This document shows, piece after piece, positions 8,394 through 16,680 of a stretch of DNA of 33,794 nucleotides. Position numbers and translations under genes: made by a program. The stretch covers positions 1-33,794 of the forward strand of contig NZ_NTGZ01000050.1 in NCBI RefSeq assembly GCF_002551245.1. The letters are read 5' to 3'. Origin of the DNA: Streptomyces sp. rh34 (lineage in GTDB: Bacteria; Actinomycetota; Actinomycetes; Streptomycetales; Streptomycetaceae). Under the pieces are notes generated by a model that did not search any database, had not been told where the DNA came from, and worked only from the letters and a program-made list of their open reading frames with translations. How positions within the stretch are numbered: the stretch's first letter is position 1; every line of letters starts with the position of its first letter.

Positions 8394-9341
8394 TCACGGG
8401 TTCTCGAAGACGGACGGCGGCGGCGCGGGCGACGGTCTGGCCGCGGCGTCGGTGACGACGGCCGCGCCGCCGGTGAAGTCGGCGAGCGCGCGGCCGTGTT
8501 CGACGCGGCCGGGGTGCGGGTCGCTCGCCACCCGGCGGGTGAACTCCGCGACCGGGAGCGGCAGGGCGGAGGCGAGCAGGACCGCGTTGCCGAAACGGCG
8601 GCCCCGCCACACCACCGGGTCGGCGGCCAGCGCCAGTTCGGGGAAGACAGCGGCGGCGGTGGCGACCTGGCCGCGCAGGTGGGCGAGCGGGGGGCCGTCG
8701 GCGAGGTTGGCGGCGTACCGCCCTTCGGGCTTCAGGACCCGGCGCACCTCCGCGAGGAATGCGGCGGAGGTCAGGTGGGCGGGGGTGCGGGCCCCGCTGA
8801 ACACGTCCGCGATGATCAGGTCCGCCCAGCCGTCCGGGAACCTGCCGAGCCCTTCGCGGGCGTCGGCCGCCCGGACCCGCACCCGGGCCTGGGGGTCCAG
8901 CGGGAGGCGGTCGCGGACGAGCTGGACGAGGGGCGCGTCGAGCTCGACGATCTGCTGGGTGGAACGGGGGCGGGTCGCGGCGGTGTACCGGGCGAGGGTG
9001 AAGGCGCCGCCGCCCAGGTGCAGGACGTGCAGCGGCTGGAGCGGGGGTGCGGCGAGGTCGATGACGTGGCCGAGGCGGCGCTGATAGGCGAACGCCAGGT
9101 GCGCGGGGTCATCGAGGTCCACATGGGACTGCGGGGCGCCGTCGAGCAGGAGCGTCCAGCCGTTCGGGCGCTCCCGGTCGGGTATGAGCTCGGCGAGTCC
9201 GCCGCCGACCTGCTGGGAGACCGGCTCCCGCTCGGCGCGGCCCGATCCCCGGCCGCCGCCCTGGCGCCCCTTCGCGCCCGCGGTTCTGCCCTTGCCCGCG
9301 GCCTTGTCCTTGCCCTGGGCCGGCGCTCCTCGACGTGCCAC
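8394..9341 (-). CDS. Spermidine synthase-like SAM-dependent protein
   Basis: This is a Rossmann-fold protein of the spermidine synthase / methyltransferase group, 315 residues from the GTG at 9341. Visible motifs are the glycine-rich binding loop VLHLGGGAFTLARY, the acidic strand end QIVELDAPLV, AADAREGL and DLIIADVFSG. The first 60 residues are basic and Gly/Ala-rich and probably disordered. The GTG has AAGGA nine bases upstream; an upstream ATG at 9410 lacks a ribosome site. It lacks the long membrane domain of fused spermidine synthases. Proteins of this kind in Streptomyces are commonly called fused-MFS or spermidine-synthase-like without proven polyamine activity. It is convergent with the secreted protein gene, 22 bases away. 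Confidence 0.8.
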   Translation of the reverse strand: MARRGAPAQGKDKAAGKGRTAGAKGRQGGGRGSGRAEREPVSQQVGGGLAELIPDRERPNGWTLLLDGAPQSHVDLDDPAHLAFAYQRRLGHVIDLAAPPLQPLHVLHLGGGAFTLARYTAATRPRSTQQIVELDAPLVQLVRDRLPLDPQARVRVRAADAREGLGRFPDGWADLIIADVFSGARTPAHLTSAAFLAEVRRVLKPEGRYAANLADGPPLAHLRGQVATAAAVFPELALAADPVVWRGRRFGNAVLLASALPLPVAEFTRRVASDPHPGRVEHGRALADFTGGAAVVTDAAARPSPAPPPSVFENP

Positions 9342-9417
9342 GTTCGCTGGTCCTTGCTGGTGGGGGCCCGGGTCGCCGGCCACGCGGAGGTGTTCCGCCC
9401 GTCCGGCCATTATGGGC

Positions 9418-9831
9418 TCAGCAGCAGTTGTCGGCCGCCTCGATCAGCCGGGCGGCCTGGTCGAGGGCGGCGCGGAGCACGGCGGGATCGGTGACCGGGG
9501 CGTCCGCGGCGGGCGGGAGCAGCCAGCCGGAGCCGGGTGGCTCGGCGGGGACGCGCAGCCCGCGGCCGTCGGTCCGCGTGCAGGCGCTGCCCGGTACGTC
9601 CCAGGCGTCGGCGGTGCCCGGCGGCACGAGGAAGCCGAGGGTGTCGCAGGCGCCGTCGTGCAGAACCGGGCCGACGGGCTCCTGGTCCCTTCCGCGGCGG
9701 AGGATGTCGACGGCTTCCAGCCCCTGCCGCGCGGGAACCGTGACGAGGTCGCAGGACTGGTCCCCCTGCGCCGGGGTCATCGGTTTCGTCGCGGTCGTCC
9801 GTGAGCCGGTCTCCCTGCCGAGATGCAACAA
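9418..9831 (-). CDS. Small protein of the primase/polymerase-like Streptomyces family
   Basis: The conserved part of this 137-residue protein includes CDLVTVPARQGLEAVDIL, GPVLHDGACDTLGFLVPPGTA and GSGWLLPP. I recognise the pattern from Streptomyces proteins annotated as bifunctional DNA primase/polymerase N-terminal-like. This copy is short, and I do not see metal-binding aspartates that would support catalysis. The start is uncertain. A strong AGAGGAGG lies just inside the ATG at 9849, which favours the TTG at 9831. The gene is divergent from the XRE-TPR regulator at 10076, an arrangement that suggests a functional pair. The product at 18749 shares the same pattern. Function is unknown. Confidence 0.65.
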   Translation of the reverse strand: MLHLGRETGSRTTATKPMTPAQGDQSCDLVTVPARQGLEAVDILRRGRDQEPVGPVLHDGACDTLGFLVPPGTADAWDVPGSACTRTDGRGLRVPAEPPGSGWLLPPAADAPVTDPAVLRAALDQAARLIEAADNCC

Positions 9832-10075
9832 GGGAACCCCTCCTCTCATCGCCGAACGGAGCCACGCTCCGTCTCCACATGGACCAACGCCCCGGGTGCG
9901 TCAAGGGCTACGGGCCCACACCGCCGCAAAGGGTGGCAGTTCATGGCAGATCAGGAGCGGTATGCCCCCTTACGTAACGAAACGCTGTGTGTGCGACCCG
10001 TCACAGCAGGTACGTTCTTGCTCCGCCGGGGCACCGGGAACCACGGACCCCGGCCGCACCAGAGAGGGGCCGGCC

Positions 10076-11587
10076 ATGGTGGCGACAGCGGCAGTTCCCA
10101 ACCTCGCCTTCCGTCAGCTGCGCGGACAGCGCTCCGCCGGGGAGTTCGCGGCGGCGGTCCGCAGAGCGGCGCGGGAGATCGGGGAGCAGGTCGCGTGCGA
10201 CGCCCGCTATATCGGGCGCGTGGAGTCCGGGGAGATTCGCTGCCCCAACTACGCCTATGAACGCGTGTTCCTGCACATGTTCCCCGGGGCGTCCCTGGCC
10301 GATCTGGGGTTCTCGGCCCGCGAGAGCGTACGGGGGCGGGGCGCCCGGGTCGTGTCCGAACCCCCGCCCACGACGGGGCCGGCGGCCTCGGCCCCTTCCC
10401 TGTCGTCTTCCCTGTCGCCTTCCCTTTCCCTTTCGCCCTCCCCTTCGTCTTCTTCGTCTTCCTCTTCCGACCCCGCCCTTCTCCGCCTTCTCCGCCGCGA
10501 CACCGAAACCGACGACATCCCCGAGGAGAGCGACGTGCTGCGTCGCGTGTTCATGACGAGCGGCACCGCCACGGTGGCGGCCGCTTCCCTGGGTCTCGGC
10601 GGGGCGCCCGCCTCCGCCGCCGCCCGGGTCTCTCTGCCCGCGCAGCGCCGGGTCGGCGAGGCGGAGGTGAACGCCGTCGAGAAAGCCGTACGGCAGATCC
10701 GGCTGCTGGACGACCGGCACGGCGCGGACGGGCTCTACCGGCGGGCGGCCCAGCCGCTGCGCGCGGCGTACGAACTGCTGGACGCCGGGACCACCGCACG
10801 GCGCGCCACCTCGGACCGGCTGCACGCCGGCGCGGGCGAGCTGGCCATCTCGGTGGGCTGGCTGGCCCACGACTCGGGCCGCTTCGACGACGCCCGCTCG
10901 CACTACGCGGAGGCCCTGGCCACGGCGAGGCTGGCCGGGGACCCGGGGCTGGAGGCGCACGCGTTCTGCAACACGTCGTTCCTGGCCCGGGACGCGGGGC
11001 GGCCCCGGGAGGCGGTACGGGCGGCGGAGGCCGGACAGCGGGCCGCCCGCACGCTGGGGTCGCCCCGGCTGCTGGCGCTGCTCGCGCTGCGGGAGGCGGG
11101 GGGCCGGGCGGGGCTCGGGGACCGGACGGGGTGCGACCGGGCTATCGGGAGGGCCCGTGCGGCGTTCGACCGGGGCACGGCGGCGGGCGATCCGGAGTGG
11201 ATGAGCTTCTTCCGGGAGGCGGAGCTGGAGCTGCTGGAGGCGCAGTGCTGGTCGGCGCTGGGTGACTGGTCCCGGGCGGCGCGGCACGGACGGCGGGCGA
11301 CGGCGCTCCAGGACGCGCACTTCACCCGGAACCTGGCGCTCTACCGGGCCCAGCTCACGGGTGACCTGGCGCGGGCGGGCCGGGCGGACGAGGCGGCGGC
11401 GACGGGTCACCAGGCGCTGGACCTGCTGCCCCGGGTCCAGTCCTCGCGGATCCGGGGGATGCTGGCGGGGGCGGCGCGCGTGCTGGAGCCACGGGCCGGG
11501 GCGACCCCGGTGGCAAGCTTCCTGACCCGCCACCGGGAGTCGACGCCGGGCCCGGCGGCCACCCCGGCGGGCCCGGCAACCACCTGA
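10076..11587 (+). CDS. XRE-family regulator with TPR-like region (NsdA-like)
   Basis: This 503-residue regulator has an N-terminal helix-turn-helix (about 8-75, with ARYIGRVESGEIRCPN as the recognition part). A Ser/Pro low-complexity linker (about 100-138) comes next. Then there is a hydrophobic segment resembling a Tat-like or anchor sequence (LRRVFMTSGTATVAAASLG, near 155-175). The long C-terminal part (about 190-490) consists of Ala/Arg-rich helical pairs typical of tetratricopeptide repeats. The layout resembles Streptomyces NsdA-type negative regulators of differentiation, but orthology is not shown. The ATG at 10076 has GAGGGG six bases upstream; the frame is open much further upstream without coding character. 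The linker is encoded by a polypyrimidine tract at about 10390-10470. Confidence 0.82.
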   Translation: MVATAAVPNLAFRQLRGQRSAGEFAAAVRRAAREIGEQVACDARYIGRVESGEIRCPNYAYERVFLHMFPGASLADLGFSARESVRGRGARVVSEPPPTTGPAASAPSLSSSLSPSLSLSPSPSSSSSSSSDPALLRLLRRDTETDDIPEESDVLRRVFMTSGTATVAAASLGLGGAPASAAARVSLPAQRRVGEAEVNAVEKAVRQIRLLDDRHGADGLYRRAAQPLRAAYELLDAGTTARRATSDRLHAGAGELAISVGWLAHDSGRFDDARSHYAEALATARLAGDPGLEAHAFCNTSFLARDAGRPREAVRAAEAGQRAARTLGSPRLLALLALREAGGRAGLGDRTGCDRAIGRARAAFDRGTAAGDPEWMSFFREAELELLEAQCWSALGDWSRAARHGRRATALQDAHFTRNLALYRAQLTGDLARAGRADEAAATGHQALDLLPRVQSSRIRGMLAGAARVLEPRAGATPVASFLTRHRESTPGPAATPAGPATT

Positions 11588-11770
11588 GCCCGTCGGCGGC
11601 CACCCCAGCCCGTCCGGGGGCCACCCGAGTCCGTCGGGGGGCTAACCCGGCCCGTCGGGGGCTAACCCGGCCCGTCCGGCGGCCACCCCAGCCCGTCCGG
11701 CGTTTGAGGACGGAACCGGCGAGCACGTTCCGGGGTGCGAAACCCAGCCCGTCCGGCGTTTGAGGACGGA
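11588..11770 (+). repeat. Tandem 20-21-bp GCCCGTC repeats
   Basis: GCCCGTC or GTCCGTC recurs at 11588, 11608, 11629, 11650, 11670, 11691 and 11747. The first five spacings are 20, 21, 21, 20 and 21 bases, and the last is 56. The first five units end GGGGCCACCC or GGGGCTAACCC. The last two carry the longer form GTCCGGCGTTTGAGGACGGA, a motif I recognise as frequent between Streptomyces genes. Confidence 0.8.
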
Positions 11771-11851
11771 ACCGTGCAGCACGTTCGAGGGTGCTGATCC
11801 GGGTCTCCCGCGCCACGAGGTCCGTGAAGAGCCCGCCACCGGACGAAGGGT

Positions 11852-12037
11852 TCCGTCCTCAATCGCCGGACAGGCTTGAGTAAGCGCAGGGCCCCGCAAG
11901 GGCACGCCCAACCCGAGCGAAGCTTCCGTCCTCAATCGCCCGACAGGCTTGAGTAAGCGCAGGGCCCCGCGAAGAGCACGGCCGCCCCGGGCACTAAGCG
12001 CCGGACAGGCTTGAGTGCCGCGGGGACAGGCTTGAGT
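11852..12037 (-). repeat. GGACAGGCTTGAGT repeats, inverted to the first family
   Basis: GGACAGGCTTGAGT occurs at 11868, 12003 and 12024, with a one-base variant at 11941. The first two are preceded by TCCGTCCTCAATCGCC. Read on the other strand this is nearly the same motif as at 11695-11715. The two families can therefore pair into long stems about 150 bases apart. Confidence 0.75.
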
Positions 12038-12072
12038 GGGCGCACGGCCCCGTGAAAGGCGGGCCGGCGAGG

Positions 12073-12669
12073 TCAGCGTTCCAGGTGGCCCGTGTCGTTC
12101 CAGCGTTCCACGGCCGGCAGGCCGTACGCCCAGCCCAGGACCGACAGCGACGTCGGCTCCAGGCGGATGCGGGCGCCGAAGGACAGGTCCTCGCCCAGCC
12201 ACCGCGCGCCCAACGCCCGCAGGATGTGGCCGTGGGCGAAGACCAGGACGTCCCGGTCCGCCGAGCGGGCCCAGGCGACGATCTCGTCCGCGCGGGCGGT
12301 GACGTCGGCGACGGACTCCCCGTCCGGGACCCCGTCGCGCCAGATCAGCCAGTCGGGCCGGTCCGCCCTGATCTGGGCCGGGGTCAGCCCCTCGTACGCC
12401 CCGTAGTCCCATTCCATCAGCGCGTCCCACGGCTCGGCCCGCTTCCCGAACCCGGCGAGTTCGCAGGTCTCGGCGGCCCGGACGAGCGGGCTGGTGCGGA
12501 CCTCGACGCCGGGCAGCCCCGCCCAGGGCGCCCGGTGCAGCCGCTCGCCGAGGAGCTTCGCGCCCTCGCGCCCGTCGTCCAGGAGCGGGATGTCCGTCCT
12601 GCCGGTGTGGTTGCCCCGGACCGACCACTGGGTCTGGCCGTGCCGGGCGAGCAGGATGCGCGATGCCAT
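12073..12669 (-). CDS. Histidine phosphatase family protein (phosphoglycerate mutase-like)
   Basis: This 198-residue single-domain enzyme belongs to the histidine phosphatase superfamily. The phosphohistidine motif is LLARHGQT with H10, preceded by R9. The second conserved Arg is in [12 protein letters not shown], the acid in EWDYGAYEG, and the second catalytic His in [13 protein letters not shown]. It lacks the features of the glycolytic mutase dimer, so it more likely dephosphorylates a small molecule of unknown identity. The ATG at 12669 has AGGGAG seven bases upstream. It is divergent from the PAP2 gene, with 246 bases between them in which I see no gene. Confidence 0.9.
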   Translation of the reverse strand: MASRILLARHGQTQWSVRGNHTGRTDIPLLDDGREGAKLLGERLHRAPWAGLPGVEVRTSPLVRAAETCELAGFGKRAEPWDALMEWDYGAYEGLTPAQIRADRPDWLIWRDGVPDGESVADVTARADEIVAWARSADRDVLVFAHGHILRALGARWLGEDLSFGARIRLEPTSLSVLGWAYGLPAVERWNDTGHLER

Positions 12670-12915
12670 GAAGGCTCTCCCTGGAACGTTGGTGCTGTTG
12701 GGACCTTCCATCATCCTGTACCGGCCCGGCACGCAACCTCCCGGGCCATGCGGGCGTCCCACCCTGAGCAGTCCCCCGGCCGAGGATTCGGACCAGGGCG
12801 GGGACCGCTGTGTACGGGACGTCCGGAAGGGGACCCCCGGGGGAACCGGCGGCACGGTGCCGCCGTACGGTTGAACGTTCGTCGTCGGCCGCATGAACAT
12901 GGGGAGAGCTACCGG

Positions 12916-13929
12916 ATGCCGCACGCCACCGCGCCGCCCGCGACCGGTCACCGGCCCCGCTGGTGGACGGAGCTGCCACTGATCGCGGTGGTGTACGCGT
13001 TGTATTCGCTGGGCCGGCTCCTGGTGCGTGGCGATGTGTCGACGGCGGTCGACCACGGCCTGGCGATCCTGCGGCTGGAACAGGCGCTGTACCTCAACGC
13101 CGAGCACCCGCTGAACCGCCTCTTCACCAGCACCCCGTCGCTCGGGATACCCGCCGACTTCGCGTACGCGTCCCTGCACTACCTGGTCACCCCGGCCGTC
13201 CTCATCTGGATGTTCCGGCGCAGATCGGCCGCGTACCGGGCGGCCCGGGTCTGGCTGATGAACTCCACGCTGCTGGGGCTGGTCGGCTTCACGCTGATGC
13301 CGACCTGTCCTCCCCGGCTGCTGGACGCCGGTCACGGCTTCGTCGACACGATGGCGCAGTACAGCGGTTACGGCTGGTGGGGCGAGGGGGCGAGCGCCCC
13401 GCGCGGGCTGAGCGGGATGACCAACCAGTACGCGGCGATGCCCAGCCTGCACGTCGGATGGTCCCTCTGGTGCGGGATCCTGCTGTGGCGGCACGGCCGC
13501 CATCCCCTCGTGCGGGCGGCGGGAATCGCCTATCCGCTGATCACCACGATCGTCGTGATGGGCACCGCCAACCACTACTTCCTGGACGCCGTCGCGGGCG
13601 CCGCGGTGATGGGCGTCGGAGCCCTGCTGGTCAGGCCCGTCATGCGGATCGCCGACCGGTTCAAGGCGTGGGGCGCGGCACGGTTCACCGGGCCGGCCGC
13701 CGTCCTGTTCGCGGGCCGGAGCGAGGGCGGCCGGAGCCCCGTCGCCGAGTCGGTTCCGGTGACCGTGCCCCCGAATGTCAGTACCGGATGCAAGACTTCC
13801 CCGGGTGAGCGAATCCCCGGCCAGCGGACCACCTCCGCAGATCCCCCCGGCGCGGCAGTCGGCGGCCCGGCAGTCAGAGACGACGCCGACGCGGCCGCGA
13901 GCGACGACGCTCCGGCAGCGGCTCGCTGA
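12916..13929 (+). CDS. PAP2-family membrane phosphatase
   Basis: This integral membrane protein of the PAP2 superfamily (337 residues) resembles the Aur1/Ipt1-type branch. It would hydrolyse or transfer phosphate on a lipid or prenyl substrate at the outer membrane face. Several helices lie between 18 and 260. Catalytic motifs are MPSLHVGWS with H179 and TANHYFLD with H220 and D224. The C-terminal 90 residues are hydrophilic, low in complexity and probably disordered. GGGGAG at 12901-12906 precedes the ATG at 12916. Its last 125 bases overlap the next gene in another frame if that gene starts at 13805. The conserved enzyme domain ends well before the overlap. Confidence 0.88.
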   Translation: MPHATAPPATGHRPRWWTELPLIAVVYALYSLGRLLVRGDVSTAVDHGLAILRLEQALYLNAEHPLNRLFTSTPSLGIPADFAYASLHYLVTPAVLIWMFRRRSAAYRAARVWLMNSTLLGLVGFTLMPTCPPRLLDAGHGFVDTMAQYSGYGWWGEGASAPRGLSGMTNQYAAMPSLHVGWSLWCGILLWRHGRHPLVRAAGIAYPLITTIVVMGTANHYFLDAVAGAAVMGVGALLVRPVMRIADRFKAWGAARFTGPAAVLFAGRSEGGRSPVAESVPVTVPPNVSTGCKTSPGERIPGQRTTSADPPGAAVGGPAVRDDADAAASDDAPAAAR

Positions 13930-15070
13930 GCTGCGCGGCCCGTCCGTCGCACCGCACCCGCTCGACGCCCGGGCCCTCGCCGCCCTCGCCGCCAACCCGG
14001 GCTGCAGACGGCGGGCCCTGCTCGACGGCGCGGGGGTGGACAAGGGCGTGCTGGCCACCGCGCTCGGCTCCCCCGCACCCTTCGGGCAGTCCCAGTTCGC
14101 CTTCATGCGGGGCAACGCGTTCGAGGCGAAGGTCAAGGCCGACGGCGGCGCGGAGCTGTTGCGCCTGCTGTACGAACGGCTCGGCGGCGGTGCCCAGGCC
14201 CCGGCCGGGGACGCCGCCACACCCGATCTGAGCGCCGCCGGTCCCGAGGGCCGCGCCGCGCGCACCGCGCTCGCGCTCCGGGAGGCCACGGCGGCGGGCG
14301 GCTGGGCACTGCTGGACCACCCGATGCTGGCCCTGGAGGTGGCGGGCTCCCCCGCCTATCTGGAGCCCGACGCGGTCGTGGTGCACCCCGACGGCCGGTG
14401 GACGGTCGTCGAGATCAAGTCGTTCCCCATGATCGACGCGTCGGCCGACCCGTCGAAGGTCGGCGCCGCCGCCCGGCAGGCCGCGGTCTACGTGCTGGCG
14501 CTGGAGCGGGTCGCGGCGGTGACCGAGGGCGCGGAGGTCGGCCACCGGGTGCTGCTGGTCTGCCCCAAGGACTTCTCGAACCTTCCGACCGCCTCCGTCG
14601 TGGACGTACGCAAGCAGCGCGCCGTGACCCGTCGGCAGCTGACCCGGCTGACGCGCGTCGAGGACATCGCGGCGGGGCTGCCGGAGGGGACGACGTTCGA
14701 TCCGGCGTGTCCGCCCGCGGAGCTGGACGCCGCCGTGGCGGCGGTGCCCCCGGCCTACGCCCCGGAGTGCCTGGCCGCCTGCGAGCTGGCCTTCCACTGC
14801 CGGGCGAAGTCCCGGGCCGAGGGGGCCGTGGAAGCACTGGGCCGGAGTGTGCGGGGTGAGCTGGGCGGGCTGACCACGGTGGCCGGGGTGCTGGCCGCCG
14901 CCGCGGGCAAGGAGGGCGATCCCGCCGATCCGACGGTCGCCGCGCTGCGCCGGGCCGCCGCCCTGCGCTCCGAGGCGCTGGAGAGCGCGTCCGTGCTGCG
15001 TGCCGAGGCGCTGGAAGGGGCATCCGTGCCGCGGGCCGGGGCGCCGGAGGGGGCGACCGCATGTCGCTGA
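13805..15070 (+). CDS. RecB/Cas4-like PD-(D/E)XK nuclease with probable 4Fe-4S cluster
   Basis: This 421-residue protein carries the motifs of the RecB-family nuclease fold. They are RGNAFEA (motif I position), D189 in [10 protein letters not shown]203-x-K205 in VVEIKSF, and the RecB-type Q225-x3-Y229 in QAAVYVL. One Cys before the nuclease core (C67 in NPGCRRR) and three after it (C322-x3-C326-x5-C332) are placed like the four cluster ligands of Cas4, AddB and Dna2. An iron-sulfur staple is therefore likely. The start is uncertain: I take the GTG at 13805; an ATG at 13775 is also possible, and neither has a clear ribosome site. The first 40 residues overlap the PAP2 gene. Three 11-residue repeats end the protein. 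It overlaps the next gene by 10 bases. Nuclease action on DNA is inferred. Confidence 0.82.
   Translation: MSESPASGPPPQIPPARQSAARQSETTPTRPRATTLRQRLAELRGPSVAPHPLDARALAALAANPGCRRRALLDGAGVDKGVLATALGSPAPFGQSQFAFMRGNAFEAKVKADGGAELLRLLYERLGGGAQAPAGDAATPDLSAAGPEGRAARTALALREATAAGGWALLDHPMLALEVAGSPAYLEPDAVVVHPDGRWTVVEIKSFPMIDASADPSKVGAAARQAAVYVLALERVAAVTEGAEVGHRVLLVCPKDFSNLPTASVVDVRKQRAVTRRQLTRLTRVEDIAAGLPEGTTFDPACPPAELDAAVAAVPPAYAPECLAACELAFHCRAKSRAEGAVEALGRSVRGELGGLTTVAGVLAAAAGKEGDPADPTVAALRRAAALRSEALESASVLRAEALEGASVPRAGAPEGATACR
14963..15061 (+). repeat. Three 33-bp tandem repeats at the end of the nuclease gene
   Basis: Units at 14963-14995, 14996-15028 and 15029-15061 encode [16 protein letters not shown] 11-residue repeats. 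The third unit is the most diverged. It contains GGAGGGGG, the ribosome site of the next gene, and ends on the A of that gene's ATG. Confidence 0.75.
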
Positions 15071-16680
15071 TCACCACCCTGGCCCGGCTGGAGGCCGTCG
15101 ACACCGGCCGCGCCCAGCCGCTGGCGACCGTCCGGCACCGTCATCTCACCGACCGGCCGCTCGTGCTGGTGCCGCTGACCACCGCCGGTGAGGCCGGGGC
15201 CCCGCTCGGGGCGCTGGTCGGCACGGACCGGGAGGCGCCCCGGCTGCTGGCCGTCGCGCAGCCCCGCGACCGGGACCTGCGGTTCGCGTTCCTGGCCGAG
15301 CTGGCGGAGGCGGTCCTGCCGCACATCGAGGCGTACGCGGACGTCGTCGAGCCCGCCGAGCGCAACGAGACGGACCCGGCGACCGGCAAGAAGACCAAGG
15401 TCGAGGTCGAGCTGTGCACGGACGCCGCCCAGCTGATCGTGCCGAGCCGGGCGGGCGTCGAGTTCGTCCGGCTGTTGGGCCGGTCCATGCGGTTCCGCCG
15501 CACCGCCGAGGACGATCCGGACACCCCGTATCCGGCCCCGGCGCGGGTTCCGCTGCTCGGCCGCTGGCTGACGCACTACGGGGAGCGGGCCCGGGTGCCC
15601 GGCTCCGCGCTGCTGCCCGCCGTGACGGATCTGCTGAACCGGCACTGGGCGACCGGGCAGAGCAGCCTGGAGGACCAGCACCTGGGCGCGCTGCTGGCCT
15701 GGATCGACCCACCGGCCGGCTCGTCGGGGGCCGAGGCCGCGCTCCGGGCCGAGCTGGCCCGGGACGGGGAGGGCCAGCTGCTGTGCCCGCCCGCGGGCCC
15801 GGCCACGGACCCGGACTTCGACAACCGCCTCCTCGCCCCCGCGATCGAGCGGTACGACCGGGCGCGCACGGCGCTCGCGTCCGCCGAGGACGGGCTCGCC
15901 GCCGATGCCCGCCTAGGTGAGCTGAGCGGTGCCGAGCGGGAGATCCGCTCGCTGCTGGCGCGGGTCATGCTGCCGACCTGGGACGCGGTCTGGCGGGTCC
16001 TCGACCTGCTGCGGGAGCTGCCCGAGGGGTCCAGGGCCGAGGACCGCTGGACCCGGGACCGGTGGTCGTTCACCGCGCACCGGGACCGGGTGCGCTCGGG
16101 CGAGCCGCCGCAGCCGCGCCGCGACGACGCGGTGACGGCGGCCCAGAAGCTGGCCTCCCGGGAGACCGCCCAGGCCCAGCTGGAGGCGCAGGAGGCGCTG
16201 GACGATCCGCTGGTGCTGGCGGGGCGGCGGCTGGCGGGCGAGGCGTTCCTCGCCACGGTGTCCGGGGTGGAGATGGCGTACACCGAGTCCAAGCGGCCCT
16301 CCCCGCGCCCGCTGGTCACCGTCCGCACGGACGAGCGTCCGCACCTGGGCGAGCGGACGAAGGTCTACCGCTCGTTGGAGGGCAAGCCGCAGACGGCGGA
16401 GTTCGTGCGGTACGCGGACGGGCCACCGGCCGACGACGGGGAGATCCCGCTGGTGCTGCGGATCCTGGACCGGATGGGCCGGGGCAAGGAGCCCGCCCCC
16501 GGTTCGGTGCCGGAGCCCGGCGAGCGGATCGCCTGGACCCTGTTCGAGCACGACCAGCGCGGCGGCCCGAAGCTGCCGGACCCGGAGGAGACGCCGTGGA
16601 CCCACGGCGGCCCGCCGGGCGCGGACGCCGCCGCGCGCGCGGAGCACCCCGACCCCGTGACCCCGGAGGACCTGCTGTGA
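15061..16680 (+). CDS. Large protein of unknown function in the nuclease-helicase operon
   Basis: I recognise no named family in this 539-residue soluble protein; it has no signal peptide or membrane segment. Residues 1-85 look alpha/beta. The middle (about 255-335) is helical and charged. Residues 355-390 (TAAQKLASRETAQAQLEAQE) form a probable long helix. About 415-500 is rich in predicted strands (RPLVTVRTDERPHL, KVYRSLEGKPQTAEFVRY, RIAWTLFEHD) and could be a small barrel. It sits between the nuclease and the helicase, overlapping the first by 10 bases and the second by 4. Since the helicase begins directly at its motor core, this protein may supply the barrel and stalk that precede the motor in Dna2/Upf1 helicases. 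That is inference. Confidence 0.8.
   Translation: MSLITTLARLEAVDTGRAQPLATVRHRHLTDRPLVLVPLTTAGEAGAPLGALVGTDREAPRLLAVAQPRDRDLRFAFLAELAEAVLPHIEAYADVVEPAERNETDPATGKKTKVEVELCTDAAQLIVPSRAGVEFVRLLGRSMRFRRTAEDDPDTPYPAPARVPLLGRWLTHYGERARVPGSALLPAVTDLLNRHWATGQSSLEDQHLGALLAWIDPPAGSSGAEAALRAELARDGEGQLLCPPAGPATDPDFDNRLLAPAIERYDRARTALASAEDGLAADARLGELSGAEREIRSLLARVMLPTWDAVWRVLDLLRELPEGSRAEDRWTRDRWSFTAHRDRVRSGEPPQPRRDDAVTAAQKLASRETAQAQLEAQEALDDPLVLAGRRLAGEAFLATVSGVEMAYTESKRPSPRPLVTVRTDERPHLGERTKVYRSLEGKPQTAEFVRYADGPPADDGEIPLVLRILDRMGRGKEPAPGSVPEPGERIAWTLFEHDQRGGPKLPDPEETPWTHGGPPGADAAARAEHPDPVTPEDLL

Larger units (their letters stand above)
11588..12072. other. Gene-free repeat region between convergent genes
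   Basis: This 485-base gap separates the XRE-TPR gene from the histidine phosphatase gene. It holds two families of short repeats in opposite orientation, described separately. Open frames here read repeat-derived peptides and are not credible genes. The region probably serves as a two-way terminator. Confidence 0.7.

Noticed and set aside
9970..9977. TTACGTAA palindrome before the XRE-TPR gene as an operator
   Set aside because: At eight bases it is too short to be convincing, and I see no second copy or matching known site.
9943..10260. A possible small protein starting MADQERYAPLRNETL
   Set aside because: It has no ribosome site and soon runs out of frame across the regulator gene with Arg/Gly-rich sequence. 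The bases before 10076 are better explained as the regulator's leader.
11588..11770. A CRISPR array
   Set aside because: Repeats are about 20 bases in direct contact with no unique spacers, and no cas genes are present. The Cas4-like nuclease belongs to a different operon.
11642..12060. Open frames across the repeat array reading peptides such as SSNAGRAG and TQACP
   Set aside because: The peptides are direct translations of the repeat units and recur in frames in both directions.
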